Shown here one piece after another: positions 21,433 to 32,308 of a stretch of DNA of 64,000 nt (its first letter is position 1; the number at the start of each line of letters is the position of its first letter). The notes under the pieces are model-generated. The model was given only the letters and a program-made list of their open reading frames with translations. It made no database searches and was not told the origin of the DNA. Made by a program: the position numbers and the translations under genes. Source of the stretch: Rebecca billardiae RCC1528 (Eukaryota > Haptophyta); NCBI GenBank assembly GCA_965240325.2, contig OZ251254.1, forward strand, positions 186,001 to 250,000, given 5' to 3'.

Positions 21433-22653
21433 TCATGGCCAGCTCGCCTCGATGGTGCGCATGATCTCCTCGAGGGAGCCGAAGGCGCGCGAGTAGGTGG
21501 CGACGGGCCGGCTGGCCCTGCGGTCGTGCGGGGGGCCGGCGATCTTCGAGGCGACCACCTCGAGCTGGCGCGCGCCGTTGTGGATCACCGCCCAGTGGAA
21601 CGTGGCGGGGTCGGCGAAGCGCGCGTGCGTCTTCGGGAAGCGCGCGGCAAAGTCGAAGCCGGCTGCGCGCAGCTCCGCGATCCGCGCGTCGCGCGCCGCG
21701 GGCTCCATGCGGCACGCGCGCTCCACCGGCCCGTGCAGCTCGAACTCCTCCTCCGCCGTCATGCGCATCGTGCGCCGCTCCGACTTGCTCGCGTTGAAGA
21801 GGCGGTCCATGCGCTCGCACTGCGCGCGGAACCTCGTCAGCTTGCCCTCCTCCTCGGGGCTCTGCGCGGCGGCGGGGAAGACGAAGAGGCTGACCCAGCC
21901 CTCGCTGATGCTCCCCGAGCTCCACGCGCAGCGCACGCCCCACGGGCCGGCCACCCACGCCGCCTCCGCCTCCACCAGGAAGTGCTCGAGGCACGGGAAG
22001 CGCAGCGGGCAGTAGAGCTGGTCGCCGTTGAGCGAGGGCCCGCCCTCGATCGCGCCGTGGAGCTGCTCCGCCGCACTGCCGAGGATGAGCTTCGAGAACT
22101 TGCGGCAGCGCGCGGCGGCGGCGAGGCCAGGGAAGAGAGCGTCGAGCGGCGGCGCGCCCTCGTCGGCACCGCCCGCCGGCACCGGCGCGGCGGGCCCGCC
22201 CGGCTGCTTCACGCGCGGGAAGGCGGCGGGCTCCTCGTCTGCGCCGACTGGGCGGACGTCGACGACGTCGACGCGCAGCGCGAGCGTCGTGCCGTAGTCG
22301 TACGTAAACTCGAGCTGCGAGCCGGCGCGCAGCCGCAGCTTGGCGAGCTTGGTCGACGCATCCTCGGTCTCCTCGACAACGGTGTCATCGCCCATGGAGA
22401 ACGGCCCCTGGTACTTCTTCTCGCGCCGCCCGCGCACCGTGTAGCTCCACAGGTGGTCGAGGATGCCCTCATCGCGCACCTGCTCGATGTACTCCGTGCA
22501 GAGGAGCTCGGTCACCTCCCACAGCGTGCTCGACCCCAGCGCCTCGACGGCGAGAACCTCGCTCCCGCGCCCACTCCGCTCCATGAAGTGCAGCAAGAAG
22601 ACCTCATCGGCGTGCGACTCCAAGGTCGCGCTCACCGCCTCGCTCGCCGCCAT
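21433..22653 (-). CDS. pRiA4b ORF-3-like domain protein
   Basis: 406 residues, single exon, first ATG at 22653. The N-terminal 180 residues match the plasmid pRiA4b ORF-3-like domain: LLHFMERSGRGSEV, then DHLWSYTVRGRREKKYQ, then TKLAKLRLRAGSQLEFTYDY and GTTLALRVDVVDV (the family's 'Y.YDFGD.W....V' core). The remaining part has no domain I recognise. It contains LYCPLRFPCLEHFLVEAEAA and a C-terminal FHWAVIHNGARQLEVVASK. The pRiA4b domain is common in bacteria and their mobile elements. It also occurs in eukaryotic microbes. Its function is unknown. Head-to-head with the WD40-like gene, 202 bp between starts. Confidence 0.7.
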   Translation of the reverse strand: MAASEAVSATLESHADEVFLLHFMERSGRGSEVLAVEALGSSTLWEVTELLCTEYIEQVRDEGILDHLWSYTVRGRREKKYQGPFSMGDDTVVEETEDASTKLAKLRLRAGSQLEFTYDYGTTLALRVDVVDVRPVGADEEPAAFPRVKQPGGPAAPVPAGGADEGAPPLDALFPGLAAAARCRKFSKLILGSAAEQLHGAIEGGPSLNGDQLYCPLRFPCLEHFLVEAEAAWVAGPWGVRCAWSSGSISEGWVSLFVFPAAAQSPEEEGKLTRFRAQCERMDRLFNASKSERRTMRMTAEEEFELHGPVERACRMEPAARDARIAELRAAGFDFAARFPKTHARFADPATFHWAVIHNGARQLEVVASKIAGPPHDRRASRPVATYSRAFGSLEEIMRTIEASWP

Positions 22654-22855
22654 CGGCACAGTGCCTCGTGTCCGACGCCGGGCGCCGGCGGCGAAAATGC
22701 TTCGCGAGCCGCGCGCCTGGGCCGCGCGCAGCCGCGCACTCGTTTGTAATTGCTAAATTTGCGCCCGCCTCAATCCCTCTTTATCTTTACTTTCAAACCC
22801 GCGCTCCGCCATCGTTGGGCGCGAACGCCCCCGCTCGCACGCCCGGGCGGTCGCG
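22654..22855. promoter_or_regulatory. shared divergent promoter region
   Basis: 202 bp separate the ATGs of two divergent genes. An AT-richer core (TTGTAATTGCTAAATTTG at about 22742, and TTTATCTTTACTTTC at about 22780) stands out from GC-rich flanks. Confidence 0.45.
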
Positions 22856-24380
22856 ATGCGGCCGCCGGTGCCGAGGGGCAGCCGGCAGCCGCTGTACAGC
22901 TCGCGGCGCGACGCGTGCATCGAGGGCCAGTCCGTCGCCGCCAAGCTCGCGCGCCGCGAGTGCTCGCGCCGCGCGGGCCTCACGTTCCGCAAGAACAGCA
23001 CGCGCGAGCGGTTTGCAAACTTTGCGCTGCGCGCCGAGGCGGACACGCACGACCCGGACGCGGCGAACCTGAAGCTGTCGTTCCTGCGCAAGCGCTCCAA
23101 GATCGTCGAGATCCTCGCGGCGAAGGACATGATCTTCGGCCTCACGCTCTCGGGCGTGTGCGCGGCGTTCTCGCGCGAGACGTGCGAGCGCATCTGCTTC
23201 CTCAACGTGACGTCGGACGAGGTGATCCGCTCGCTCTTCCACAACAAGCTGAGCGACTCGCTCATCACCGTCTCGGTCTACCGCGACGACAACTTCTCCT
23301 CGCTCAAGTGCCGCACCACGCCGCTCGAGTACGTGCGGCGCGGCCAGCCGGACGGCGGCTTTGCGCTCTTCGAGTCCGAGTCGCTCAAGTGGCCCGGCTT
23401 CGTCGAGTTCGACGACGTGAACGCGAAGGTGCTCACGTACTCGGCGCTCGACAAGGTGCGCCGCCGCCGCGCGCGCACGCGCGCGCGCGCACGCGCGCTG
23501 AGCGCGGCCGGCTCCTCGGCCGTCTCCGCGCGCGGCCGCACGCGCGCGTGCGCGTGCTCAGGTGTACAAGGTGTGGGGCATGACCAACTACGAGCTGCTG
23601 TACCGCATCGAGGAGCGCGACATCCAGGAGATCAAGATCTCGCCCGGGCTGCTGCTGCTCATCTACGCGCGCACCGCCTCGCACGTGCCGCTCAAGCTCC
23701 TCTCGATCGAGGACGGGCGCGAGCTGAGCGCGTTCCGCCACCTGCTGCACCGGCACCGCAAGGTCGACTTCATCGAGCAGTTCAACGAGAAGCTGCTGAT
23801 CAAGCAGGAGCACGAGAACCTGCAGATACTCGACGTGCGCACGGCGCAGCTCACCGAGGTCTCGCGCTCCGAGTTTCTCACGCCCTCCGCCTTCATCTTC
23901 CTGTACGAGAACCAGCTGTTCCTCGCGTTCAGGGGGCGGCAGGTGCACGTGTGGAACTTCAGGGGCGAGCTCGTCACGCGCTTCGAGGACCACGTGCTGT
24001 ACCACTCGGACTGCAACACGAACAACATCTACATCTCCGCGCAGCAGGACCTCATCCTCTCGTACTGCCGCTCAGTCGCCGCCGCCGCGGGCGGCGCCGC
24101 CGCGGGCGAGCCTGGCGGCGGCATGTCCGCGGGCGAGGAGGGCGCCATCCACATCTCCTCGATCGTCTCGGGCAAGTGCATCGCACGCGTGCAGAGCAGG
24201 CAGCACTTGAGAGACGTCACGGTGCGCGCGCGCGCCGCCGACGACGCCGACGCCGACGCCGACGCGCGCTCACACCCGCGCCGCCCGCGCCGCCCTGCGC
24301 AGGCGCTCTTCTTCAACGAGGCGCAGAACGAGATCTACACGGGCAACAAGCACGGCACCATCCAGGTCTGGGCCAACTAA
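22856..24380 (+). CDS. conserved WD40-like beta-propeller protein (3 exons)
   Basis: 445 residues from exons 22856-23455, 23562-24221 and 24303-24380. Introns of 106 and 81 bp are both phase 0 and both start GTGCGC and end CAG. The N-terminal third has KLSFLRKRSKIVEILAAKDM and FALFESESLKWPGFVEFDD. The central part is highly conserved in plant and algal proteins: MTNYELLYRI, IQEIKISPGLLLLIY, KVDFIEQFNEKLLIKQEHEN, SEFLTPSAFIFLYENQLFL, VHVWNFRGELVTRFEDH and SDCNTNNIYIS. The last exon gives ALFFNEAQNEIYTGNKHG and ends IQVWAN. No characterised function is known to me. The propeller suggests a scaffold role. The splice joins restore conserved segments exactly, so the gene model is secure. Confidence 0.85.
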
Positions 24381-25041
24381 TGAGCGAGCGCGGGGCCCTG
24401 CGTGAGCACAGCCAGGGCGGAGGTGGTGGTCCGAGCCGCATGGCGACGCGAGGCTGACGACGCGCACGTGGCCGTGCTCACGATCGGCAGGGTCCCGGAC
24501 CGCGGCGATCATCGGGGCTTGCGTGCACGGGGCGACGGCCCCGCGGGACGGCGGTCAGTGCGGCCGCCAGCACGAGACGGACGGCAGCCGCGCATCGGAC
24601 GGTCCGACGCCGCCGACGCCGGGGCCGCGATGCGCGGCATCAGTTTCATGCAGGACGCGCGGATTCAGCAGGATGCTGATGAAAGCCTGATGATGATGCG
24701 GCGATGATGATATATGCTGACGATGCGCGATGACATCGCGTCAATACAACTACGAGTACGATCGACGCTCCCGGTCCCGGACTCGAGACGGGGCCGGCGC
24801 CGGCGCGGCCGCGACGGCCGAGCGCGTGTCCGCCGGTGTCCGGGACCGGATCAGTGTCCAGCACTCATCAGCAGCAATAATATATATAAACGCGCGCGGC
24901 GGCGCCGATGAGACGACTCGGCGGGCCACGCCGCACTTGCATCGTGACGACGACGTAATTTGCGCGCGCGCAGTCGCAGCGTCGTGACGTCGTGCTGGCG
25001 TGGCCGGTGGCCCCAGGCGGCCAGACGGCCGGCGGGCGCAC
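24381..25041. other. intergenic between convergent genes
   Basis: 3' flanks of the WD40-like gene (plus) and the Cys-rich membrane protein gene (minus). Contains an ATATATATA patch at about 24880 and no recognisable gene. Confidence 0.5.
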
Positions 25042-25789
25042 TCACTGGGTGAGGTCGTAAGGCGTCTGCCCATGCCAGCCGCGCGCACACACTTCGTGCG
25101 GTTTTCCTGGGTGCTTCATCGCCTCTGCGAAGGGCACGAGCATGGCGGCATTGCGCTTCGCGCCGTGGTGCTGATCGCAGTCCCCGGTGAGCTGGTATGT
25201 CGTGGAGAACACCCAGTCGGCGCGGCCGAGCCCGTTGTCGCAGCTCTTGGGCGGCGCGGCCGAGCCGACGGGCGCTTTGTCGTACCTGTCGCAGTTGAGC
25301 TCGTCCTTGCTGTAGCCCGTCTTGGACGAGAAGGCGGCGCACGCCGTGACCGTCACCAGCCCGATGTGCATCATGTTGTCCTCACGGTTCGCGATGCAGA
25401 CGCAGTCGTCGCCTTCGCACGCGATCTCGATCGTGCCGTCGCCCGTGGGCGACGAGCATACGCCGCCGCGGACGTGCGCGCAGCTGACTGAATGGGCGCC
25501 ACCGTCGTTCGGCAGCGAGCCGGAGTGGACGCACTTTCCCCTAGGCATGAGCAGGCCCGCGAGCAGGCCAACCACGAACACCTGCGCGCAGCCCCGAGAC
25601 GGGCGGCTCAGTCGGCCGCTGGCGGTGCGCAGATCTGGGGAAGGGCGCGCGGCCGCGCGCGCACGCGCGCACCCCGAGAAAGGCGACGACAAAGCCGACG
25701 CGCGAGGAGTTGTACGCTCGCTTGAAGTGGCCCGTCATAGACTCGAGCCGCGCCTTGTATTGCGGCGGCGGCTGCTCGATCACGCTCAT
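25042..25789 (-). CDS. single-pass membrane protein with Cys-rich domain (2 exons)
   Basis: 218 residues from exon 1 (25789-25673) and exon 2 (25581-25042). The 91-bp phase-0 intron starts GTGCGC and ends GCGCAG. The cytoplasmic N-terminus MSVIEQPPPQYKARLESMTG leads into a transmembrane helix created by the splice: VGFVVAFLG joined to VFVVGLLAGLLM. The remainder has about ten cysteines in a compact domain (CVHSG, VSCAH, IACEGDDCVCIANR, NCDRYD, KSCDNG, GDCDQHH, EVCARGWHG). The order suggests a type II protein with a disulphide-rich lumenal domain. I do not recognise a family. Its start is only 117 bp from the next, divergent gene. Confidence 0.7.
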
Positions 25790-25906
25790 GCCGCCCACTG
25801 CGTCGCCACCGTCGGCCGCAAGTCGAAAACACGACCGAGGTCCCGAGGCCGTGCCGGCCGGAGCGGGCTTCTCCAAAGATGAATCGTCGGGCGGCAACGG
25901 CCGACG
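25790..25906. promoter_or_regulatory. shared divergent promoter region
   Basis: 117 bp between two divergent ATGs, both encoding type II-like membrane proteins. No TATA box seen. Confidence 0.4.
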
Positions 25907-27536
25907 ATGGAGTCGCTCGGCGCCGCCGTGCTCGCCACATGGTGTGCGCTCGCCGCGGCGCTGTGGTGGGGCCTCCCGCGGCTCGAGCGCGTCGTCGTGC
26001 CTCCGACGGCGAGCCGGGGCCGTCCGCTCGCCGCGTCCGCCGCCGCGTCCTCGCCGCCGCCGCCGCCCGGCGCGCGCACGCCACGCGGCGCGCGCGCGCC
26101 GCTGCCGCGCGGCGCCGCGCGCGAGTACGGCCGCGAGTGGCTGTTCGGCGTGCCGGCGCTGGCGGCGGGCGAGGTGGAGGCGCGCCCGCGCTTCATCTGC
26201 ACCTCCGCGCCGCTCGACGGCTGCGCCGCGCCGCTCGTCCTCCCCCTCGCCGACGGCGACGGCCCGGCCGAGCTCGACGCGGCCGCGGCGGGCGCTTCCG
26301 CCGAGGGCGCCGCGTTCAACCCGTCGCTGCTGCCGCTCGGCCGCGCGGAGGCGGCGGCGCTGCACGCGCCGGAGGCGGTGTACCTGGCGAGCGTGCGGCT
26401 CGACGGCAAGCACCAGTGCCCCCGCCGCGCCGACGCCGCCCCCGCCGCCGCCGAGCGCGCGCGGCTGTCCAAGGGCAGCGCGCTGCTGCTGCTCGACGGC
26501 CGGCTGCGCGTGCTCGCGCGCGCACGGCTCGGCCGCGCGGCGCGGGGGTGCCACCCGGGCGGCGCGGGGTTCGAGGACTGCCGCCTCTTCCGCGGCGCGG
26601 GCGCGCAGCCCTGGGCCGCCTGCCAGTGCTACCCCGGGCCCGCGGGCGCGGGCGCGCGCGGCGCCCCGTTCGTGGCGCCCCTCCTGCTCCAGCGCGCAGC
26701 GCCGGACACGCCGCTGCGCGCGTCCCTGGGCGGCGGCGCGCACGGCGGCGCGCGCGGCGGCTTCCTGCTCGCGCCGGATGGGGCGGGCGGTGGCGGGCTC
26801 CGCGCGAACGGCTCGTCCGCGCGCGGCGCGTCGCTCGGCGTGCGCGGCGGCGGCGGGCAGCGCAACCAGCTGCCGTTCCTGCTGCCGGCAGCGGCGGCGG
26901 GTGCGGCGGCAACGGCGGCGGCGGGCTCGGCGCGCCACCGGCCTTCGGCGCAGCAGCTGCAGCCGCAGCCGCAGCCGCAGCCGCAGCTCTACTTCCTGTG
27001 GCAGCTCGCGCCCGTGCCCGTGGTGCTCGCGGCGGGCGCCGCGGGTGCGGGCGCCGCCGGCGCGCGCGGCGCGTGCTGCGAGCCGCTGCGCGCGCTGCCC
27101 GCCGCGGCCTATTCCGCGAGCGCCGCGGCCGCGGCCGCGCTCGGCGCGCTCGGCGGCGGCGGCGCGTGGGCGCGCATGCACCTCTCCGCCGGGCCGGTGC
27201 GGCTGCGCGCGCGGCGGGAGCTGCTCTTCGTCGCGCACGCGCACCGCGCACGCCTGCTGCCCCCCGGCGCCGCGCCCGCCGCTCGGTTCGGCTCGCACTA
27301 CACGCACGCCTTCTTCACGCTCGCAGACAGCCCGCCGTTTGCGCCCAGCGCGGTCGGGCCGGAGTGGTGCGCGCCCGCGCCGGGCGGCGGCGGCGCCGAG
27401 TGCGACCTCGTGCAGTTCGTGCTCTCCCTCGCGCGCGAGGGTGACGCGCTGCTGCTCGGGTACGGGCGGAACGACTGCTCCGCCGCCGTCGCGCGCGTGC
27501 CGCTCGCGTGGGCGCTCGAAGGGCTGCGCCCGCTGC

Positions 27537-27572
<36 letters not shown>

Positions 27573-28891
27573 GGCCGGCGGCGGCGGCGCTGCCGCCGCC
27601 CGCGCCGGGCGGCGCCAAGGCGGCGCGCGCCGCGCCGCCCGCGCCGCGCGCCAACGGCACGGCGGCGGCGTGCGCGCCGCTCGGCGCGTCCGGCGCTTCC
27701 ACGCCGTTGCTCGCCTCGCTCGTCATCTCGCACTGCACCGAGCGCCTCGACTGGCTCCGCTCGCCCGCGCTGCGCCAGCTGCGCGCGGCGCTCGCCGCGG
27801 TGGACGCGGCGCGGCGCGGCGGCGGCGGCGGCGGGCGCGCCGAGCGCGTGCGCGTGCACGTCTACTCCAAGTGCGGCGCGCCGCTGCCGGCGGAGCTCGT
27901 GGCGGCGTGCGCGGCGGGGCGCGTGCTCGAGCTCGGCGGCGGCGTCGACGCCACCGCCACCGCCATGCCCAACCTCGGCTACGAGGGCGGCGCGTACCTG
28001 CAGCACATTGTACAGGCCACGGGCGCGGGCGGTGCCGAGGGCGCGCGCGGGCTCGCGCCGCGGCTGCTGTTCGCGCAGGGCGAGCCCAGCGTGCACGGCG
28101 GGCGGCGCGTGTGGGCGCGCGCGGCCGCCGCTCTCGCGCGGCTGCGCGTGCCCCCGCACCCCTCGGGCGGCAACACCTCGGGCGGCAGCGGCAGCAGCGG
28201 CGGCAGCGCCAGCGCCAGCGCCAGCGCCAGCGCCAGCGCCAGCGGCAGCGGCAGCCTGTTTGAGGACCTGGGCACCAAGTTCTGCACGGACAACGCGCAC
28301 GGCTGCCCGTGCATGTGCGGCAAGCCGCTCGCCAAGATCTGGCGGTTTGCGCACGGCGGCGGGCGGCGCGGTGGCGGCGCGGTGCCTGCGATGCCGCCCA
28401 CGCTCACGTACGGCCATGGCGCGCAGTTCGTCGCCGCCGCGGCCGCCGTGCGCGCGCGGCCGGCTGCGCTCTGGGCGCGTCTGCGCGCTCTCTCGTTCGC
28501 GTGCGCCACCCTGCGCCCCGTGCAGAAGTTCGTCGCCTCGTCGCTCGAGGCGCTCTGGCCGACGCTGCTGGGGAACCACTCGGGCGTGCCGCCGGACGTG
28601 GCGTGCACGTGCTGCAGGCGGCCGGTGCCGCGCGTGCCCGAGGGCGCCGAGCTCGGGCCGGGCGGCGAGTGGCGCACGCCCGCAGACGCGTGCGACGTGG
28701 CCGCGCTCGGCGCGCGCCGCCGCGAGCGGCCGAGCTGCAGGCCAGGCCCGCGCCGCGCGCGCCGGTCCCAGCGCGCTCGCGGCCGGGCAGCGCCGGTGGG
28801 CGCCGCCGCCGCCGCCGATGGTGCCGACAGACGCGCCGCGCGCGCCGATGACGACAGCGGCGGCGACGACGCGTCGCCAAACGGCTGGTGA
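25907..28891 (+). CDS. type II membrane protein: five-bladed-propeller-like domain plus DUF3431
   Basis: 994 residues, one exon. An N-terminal transmembrane helix (AAVLATWCALAAALWWGL) is followed by a Pro/Ala stem. Residues about 120-540 contain FNPSLLPL, VYLASVRLDGKHQC, GFEDCRLF, LYFLWQLAPVPVV, HYTHAFFTLADSPPF and LLLGYGRNDCSAAVARVPL. This order resembles the five-bladed propellers of the GH43/GH130/GT108 type. A low-complexity Ala/Pro linker follows. Residues about 600-780 match DUF3431: SLVISHCTERLDWL, HVYSKCG, NLGYEGGAYLQHIV and LLFAQGEPSVHG. The C-terminus is Cys-containing then disordered. The likely role is Golgi glycan processing, but neither activity is proven. Propeller placement is less sure than DUF3431. 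A (AGCGCC)-type repeat encodes SASASAS near residue 765. Confidence 0.7.
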
Positions 28892-29399
28892 TGCGCCGCA
28901 CCAGCTGACTGAGCCAGCCGATGGCGATCGGACGACGATGGACCGCGCGACGACCGACTGAGTTCGGCTGCGGCTCGTTCACGCCGCGGGCCGCTCGAGT
29001 CAGGCCGCCCGCGCCCGCGCTCGTCCGCTCGGCCTCGGGCCGGCAGCTGGCGCGCGGTCCGTCCCGCTGAGTCGTCTCCGGTCCGATTGGCCGAGACGAC
29101 AGTGCAACGCCCGCGCCGCGGCCGCCGGATCGACTGCTGATGTAATCGATGCGGCTGCTTTGCTGACGACTACTGAAGCAGCATCGACATCAGGCGGCGG
29201 CACTCTGACTCAGAAGGCGACGTGCTGAGCCGTAGCTTATAAGTATAGGCTAATTATAAGTACGTAGCACTCAAAGCAGCATTGATCGCGCGCCAGTCGC
29301 GTCGTAGCTAGACGCCGTAGTAATCCGAATCGTCAACTAACACTCAATAAATAGTATACAGGCGGGGTCGTCTCATCAACAATAAGCTGACGATGTATA
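28892..29399. other. intergenic, no gene recognised
   Basis: 3' flank of the propeller/DUF3431 gene; becomes AT-richer from about 29230. No gene. Confidence 0.45.
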
Positions 29400-30130
29400 T
29401 ATATATGTATCTCTGTTTGTGCCACTGGACAGGCAGCATGTGAGCACTTGATTGCCTGGCTAGATGTGGTCTAGCACAGCCCACTCCCTGGCCATTCTGA
29501 CGAGTGGGTGGCTGCTTGGCCAGCTCTCCATGCTGGGCTGTGGTCACATCCAGAGTGCGCATGTGCAGCAGCCCAGGTGGGTGCAGCGAGGGGTGCGGCA
29601 GGCAGCAGTGGGTGGTCAGCTTGAAAAGCCATGCAGGCCAGCCACCAGCAGCTAGGCTGCACCGGAGCTCTTGGCTGCACCAGCCCCACTCCAGCCCCCT
29701 CAAGTCGGGTGGCTGGCCACCCTCGGGGTGTGTCAGCGGGTGCTGCTGCTGCGGCCTCCCAGTGCAGGGGAGCTGACCCGACAGGTCCTTGATGCGCAGG
29801 TGGGGGTGCGGGATTGGGCACTGTGCCACAGCAGCTGCATCCCATGAGCTCCCCCCCAGGTGGCATGCAGCCCACCCTAGGGGGTACCAGATCCACTGCC
29901 AAGCACAATTTAGGCCTGGTCTGTGTGGGCACACGGCCCGCGACCAGTGACGACAAGCCTGCGGCAGGATCTGGCCAGCTGCGACAGGCTGTACGCCTGC
30001 AGCCGTGTGACCTGCTGGTGTGCCCAACTCCAGCCCACGCGCGCTGGGGCTGACGCGCTGGGTCGAAACCGTCGTGCACGGGCCGTGGGGGCCGCCTGGG
30101 TCAGCCCAGGGGGGCAGGGTGAGCAGTGGC
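29400..30130. other. CpG-depleted, TG/CA-rich block, probable old mobile element
   Basis: Composition changes abruptly. GC remains fairly high, but CpG falls to roughly two per 60 bases (lines starting 29521-29641), against about a dozen in neighbouring coding DNA. TGCAG, CAGC and CTGG words dominate. The minus frame 29344-30027 is open but has no known motif and probably reflects composition. The pattern fits a sequence that was cytosine-methylated and decayed by deamination, as silenced transposons do. Confidence 0.5.
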
Positions 30131-30757
30131 GTGCAGCTCAGTCAGAATGTGACGTTTTAAATTGTTGAGACCCCTGTAGTAGTAATAACTGCTATCAGCA
30201 CGACGATCGATACTAACGTACTACTTATTAGCTGACGATATGCTGCGCGCTATATTATTAGATGCTGCGACCTGCGTCGTTCGGCGCGACGATCGATCGG
30301 CTATATATAGTCCGCCCGGACGGCCCGGATCAGTCGAACGCGTCGCGGGCGCCGGAGCCGCCGGATATGTCATATGACTGATGCATGCTATTAGAGCAGT
30401 AGCGCGCCGGAGTGACGCGCGGCCCGGCCGGCAGGACTGACGATATAGTAGTATATGACGAGTACTTGACGACTGTCTGAGTGACGACGACGCGACGGAA
30501 GTAGCTAGTACAGGCCGCCGCCCGCGTATTTACTGCTCGCACTACTCACGACACTCGGGCCCGGCGCGGCATCGACTCAGACTGCTCGGCATCGTCCGCA
30601 TCGGCGGCGGCGCATCGTGACGACCCGTCTCGGGCGTGACGTCGACCCGCGGTGGCATAAGTGATCGTAATGATCGTCGTGCGGGACGTGGCGAGTAATC
30701 GATCGCATGCGCCGCAATGGCGGCCAATGGTCCCAATGCGGCGGATTATTAGATAAA

Positions 30758-30796
<39 letters not shown>

Positions 30797-31442
30797 ATAA
30801 TAATGCCCGTCACTGCTGCTGCACTGCTGCGCCTGACGAGCAGTCGGATGACGGGCTCGGTACCGCCGAGTCACGGGCGCGGTCCTGGAGTCAATAACAC
30901 TGCTACTAATCGAGGCGGGCGCGTCGGCGCCGCCGAGTGCCCGCCGACTGCTGCACTCGGTTGCCGACTGGCGCGGTTGCGCGACGCCGGGACGGTTGGT
31001 CGTCCGGCGGCGAGTTGGCACCGACTAATATTATATTATTAAGTGATGTAGTAATCAGTATTATTCGCTAAATATAAATTTCACACAGTCGCGCCTGGCG
31101 GACTACTCGTATACATACGTGGGTCGTCGCCGCGCGCGTCTCAGTCGGGGTCAGAGTGGCAGCCGCACCTGCTGATTGATTGGCGGCGCCCGAAGAGCGC
31201 CGGGGCTTCGTCATTAAGCGGGCACGCGGGCGGCGGTCCGGTCTCCGGAACCCGGCCCGGACCCGGTTATCACTCGCCCGCGGGCCCGGCGCGGAGCCGC
31301 TGGCGAGGCGCGCCGCGCTGCTGCGCGGCGGGTGGCCGGCGCCACGCCGCGCTCCGCCGCGTGGCGTGCCGGGTGCTGCGCCGGCGCCGCCCGGCGCGCG
31401 CCGTCGTCGCTAGGTGTGTTGCGCGCGCGGAGGCCGTCTCTC
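30131..31442. other. intergenic, AT-richer, no gene recognised
   Basis: Contains ATAT patches, a (GA)n microsatellite at 30762-30792 and the 3' flank of the GSK3 gene. No gene seen. Confidence 0.5.
30762..30792. repeat. (GA)n microsatellite
   Basis: About 15 uninterrupted AG dinucleotides, next to a short AT-rich tract. Confidence 0.95.
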
Positions 31443-32272
31443 TCAGTTTGAGGGCGCGCTCGCCTTCTTGGTGTGCCACTCCGGGATGAGCTTCTTGCGG
31501 ATGGCGGGCGGGTACTCGAAGAGCTCCTGCGGCTTGAAGTCGAAGAGCGGCGGGGAGGGCTTGCCGTTGGGCATCTTGAGGCTCTCCTCGCGCACCTCGT
31601 CGAACAGCGGGTGCGCGCACGCCTCGAGCGGCTTCAATCGCACCTCCGGCGAGTAGCGCAGCAGCCTGGAGACGAGGTCGATGGCCTCGGGCGGCGTGCG
31701 CGGCCTGAACACCTTGGCCCACGGGTACGCCTTGACCTGCGGGAACTTGTACTCGGTGTAGTTGGGGTTCATCGACTGGATCTCGTCGAGCGTCGGCGTG
31801 CCGAGCACCTTGATGATCTCCACCAGCTGGTCCACGCCCGACTCGCCCGGGAAGAGCGGCGTGCCGAGCAGCAGCTCCGCGACCACGCAGCCGACCGACC
31901 ACACGTCTATGGACACCGAGTACGCGGTCGCGCCGAAGATGAGCTCGGGCGCGCGGTAGTAGCGCGAGCAGATGTACGCGACGTTGGGCTCGCCGCGCAC
32001 GAGGATCTTCGCCGAGCCGAAGTCGCACAGCTTGAGGATGTGCGTCTCCGGGTCGACGAGCAGGTTCTGCGGCTTGATGTCGCGGTGGCAGATGCCGAGC
32101 GAGTGGATGTACGCGAGCGCGCGGAAGAGCTGGTACGCGTACAGCTTGACGGAGAGCATGGGCAGCGACTTCTTCTGCTTGGTGTGCTGGCGGAGCACGC
32201 TGTACACCGTGTGCGGGATGTAGTCCATCACCAGGTTCAGGTACGTCTCGTCCGGCTGCGCGCGAGCACGGC

Positions 32273-32308
<36 letters not shown>

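Noticed and set aside
25541-28579. 1012-residue minus-strand open frame over the propeller/DUF3431 gene
   Set aside because: It is the Arg/Ala-rich antisense shadow of a real plus-strand gene with recognisable domains. Only its last part, which encodes MSVIEQPPPQYK, is genuine; it belongs to exon 1 of the separate Cys-rich gene.
29344-30027. 227-residue minus frame in the CpG-depleted block
   Set aside because: Trp/His/Pro-rich text without recognisable motif; openness follows from the loss of TA-containing stops in this composition.
30055-30080. B-box-like GGGTCGAAACC
   Set aside because: No matching A box, anticodon arm or acceptor arm nearby.
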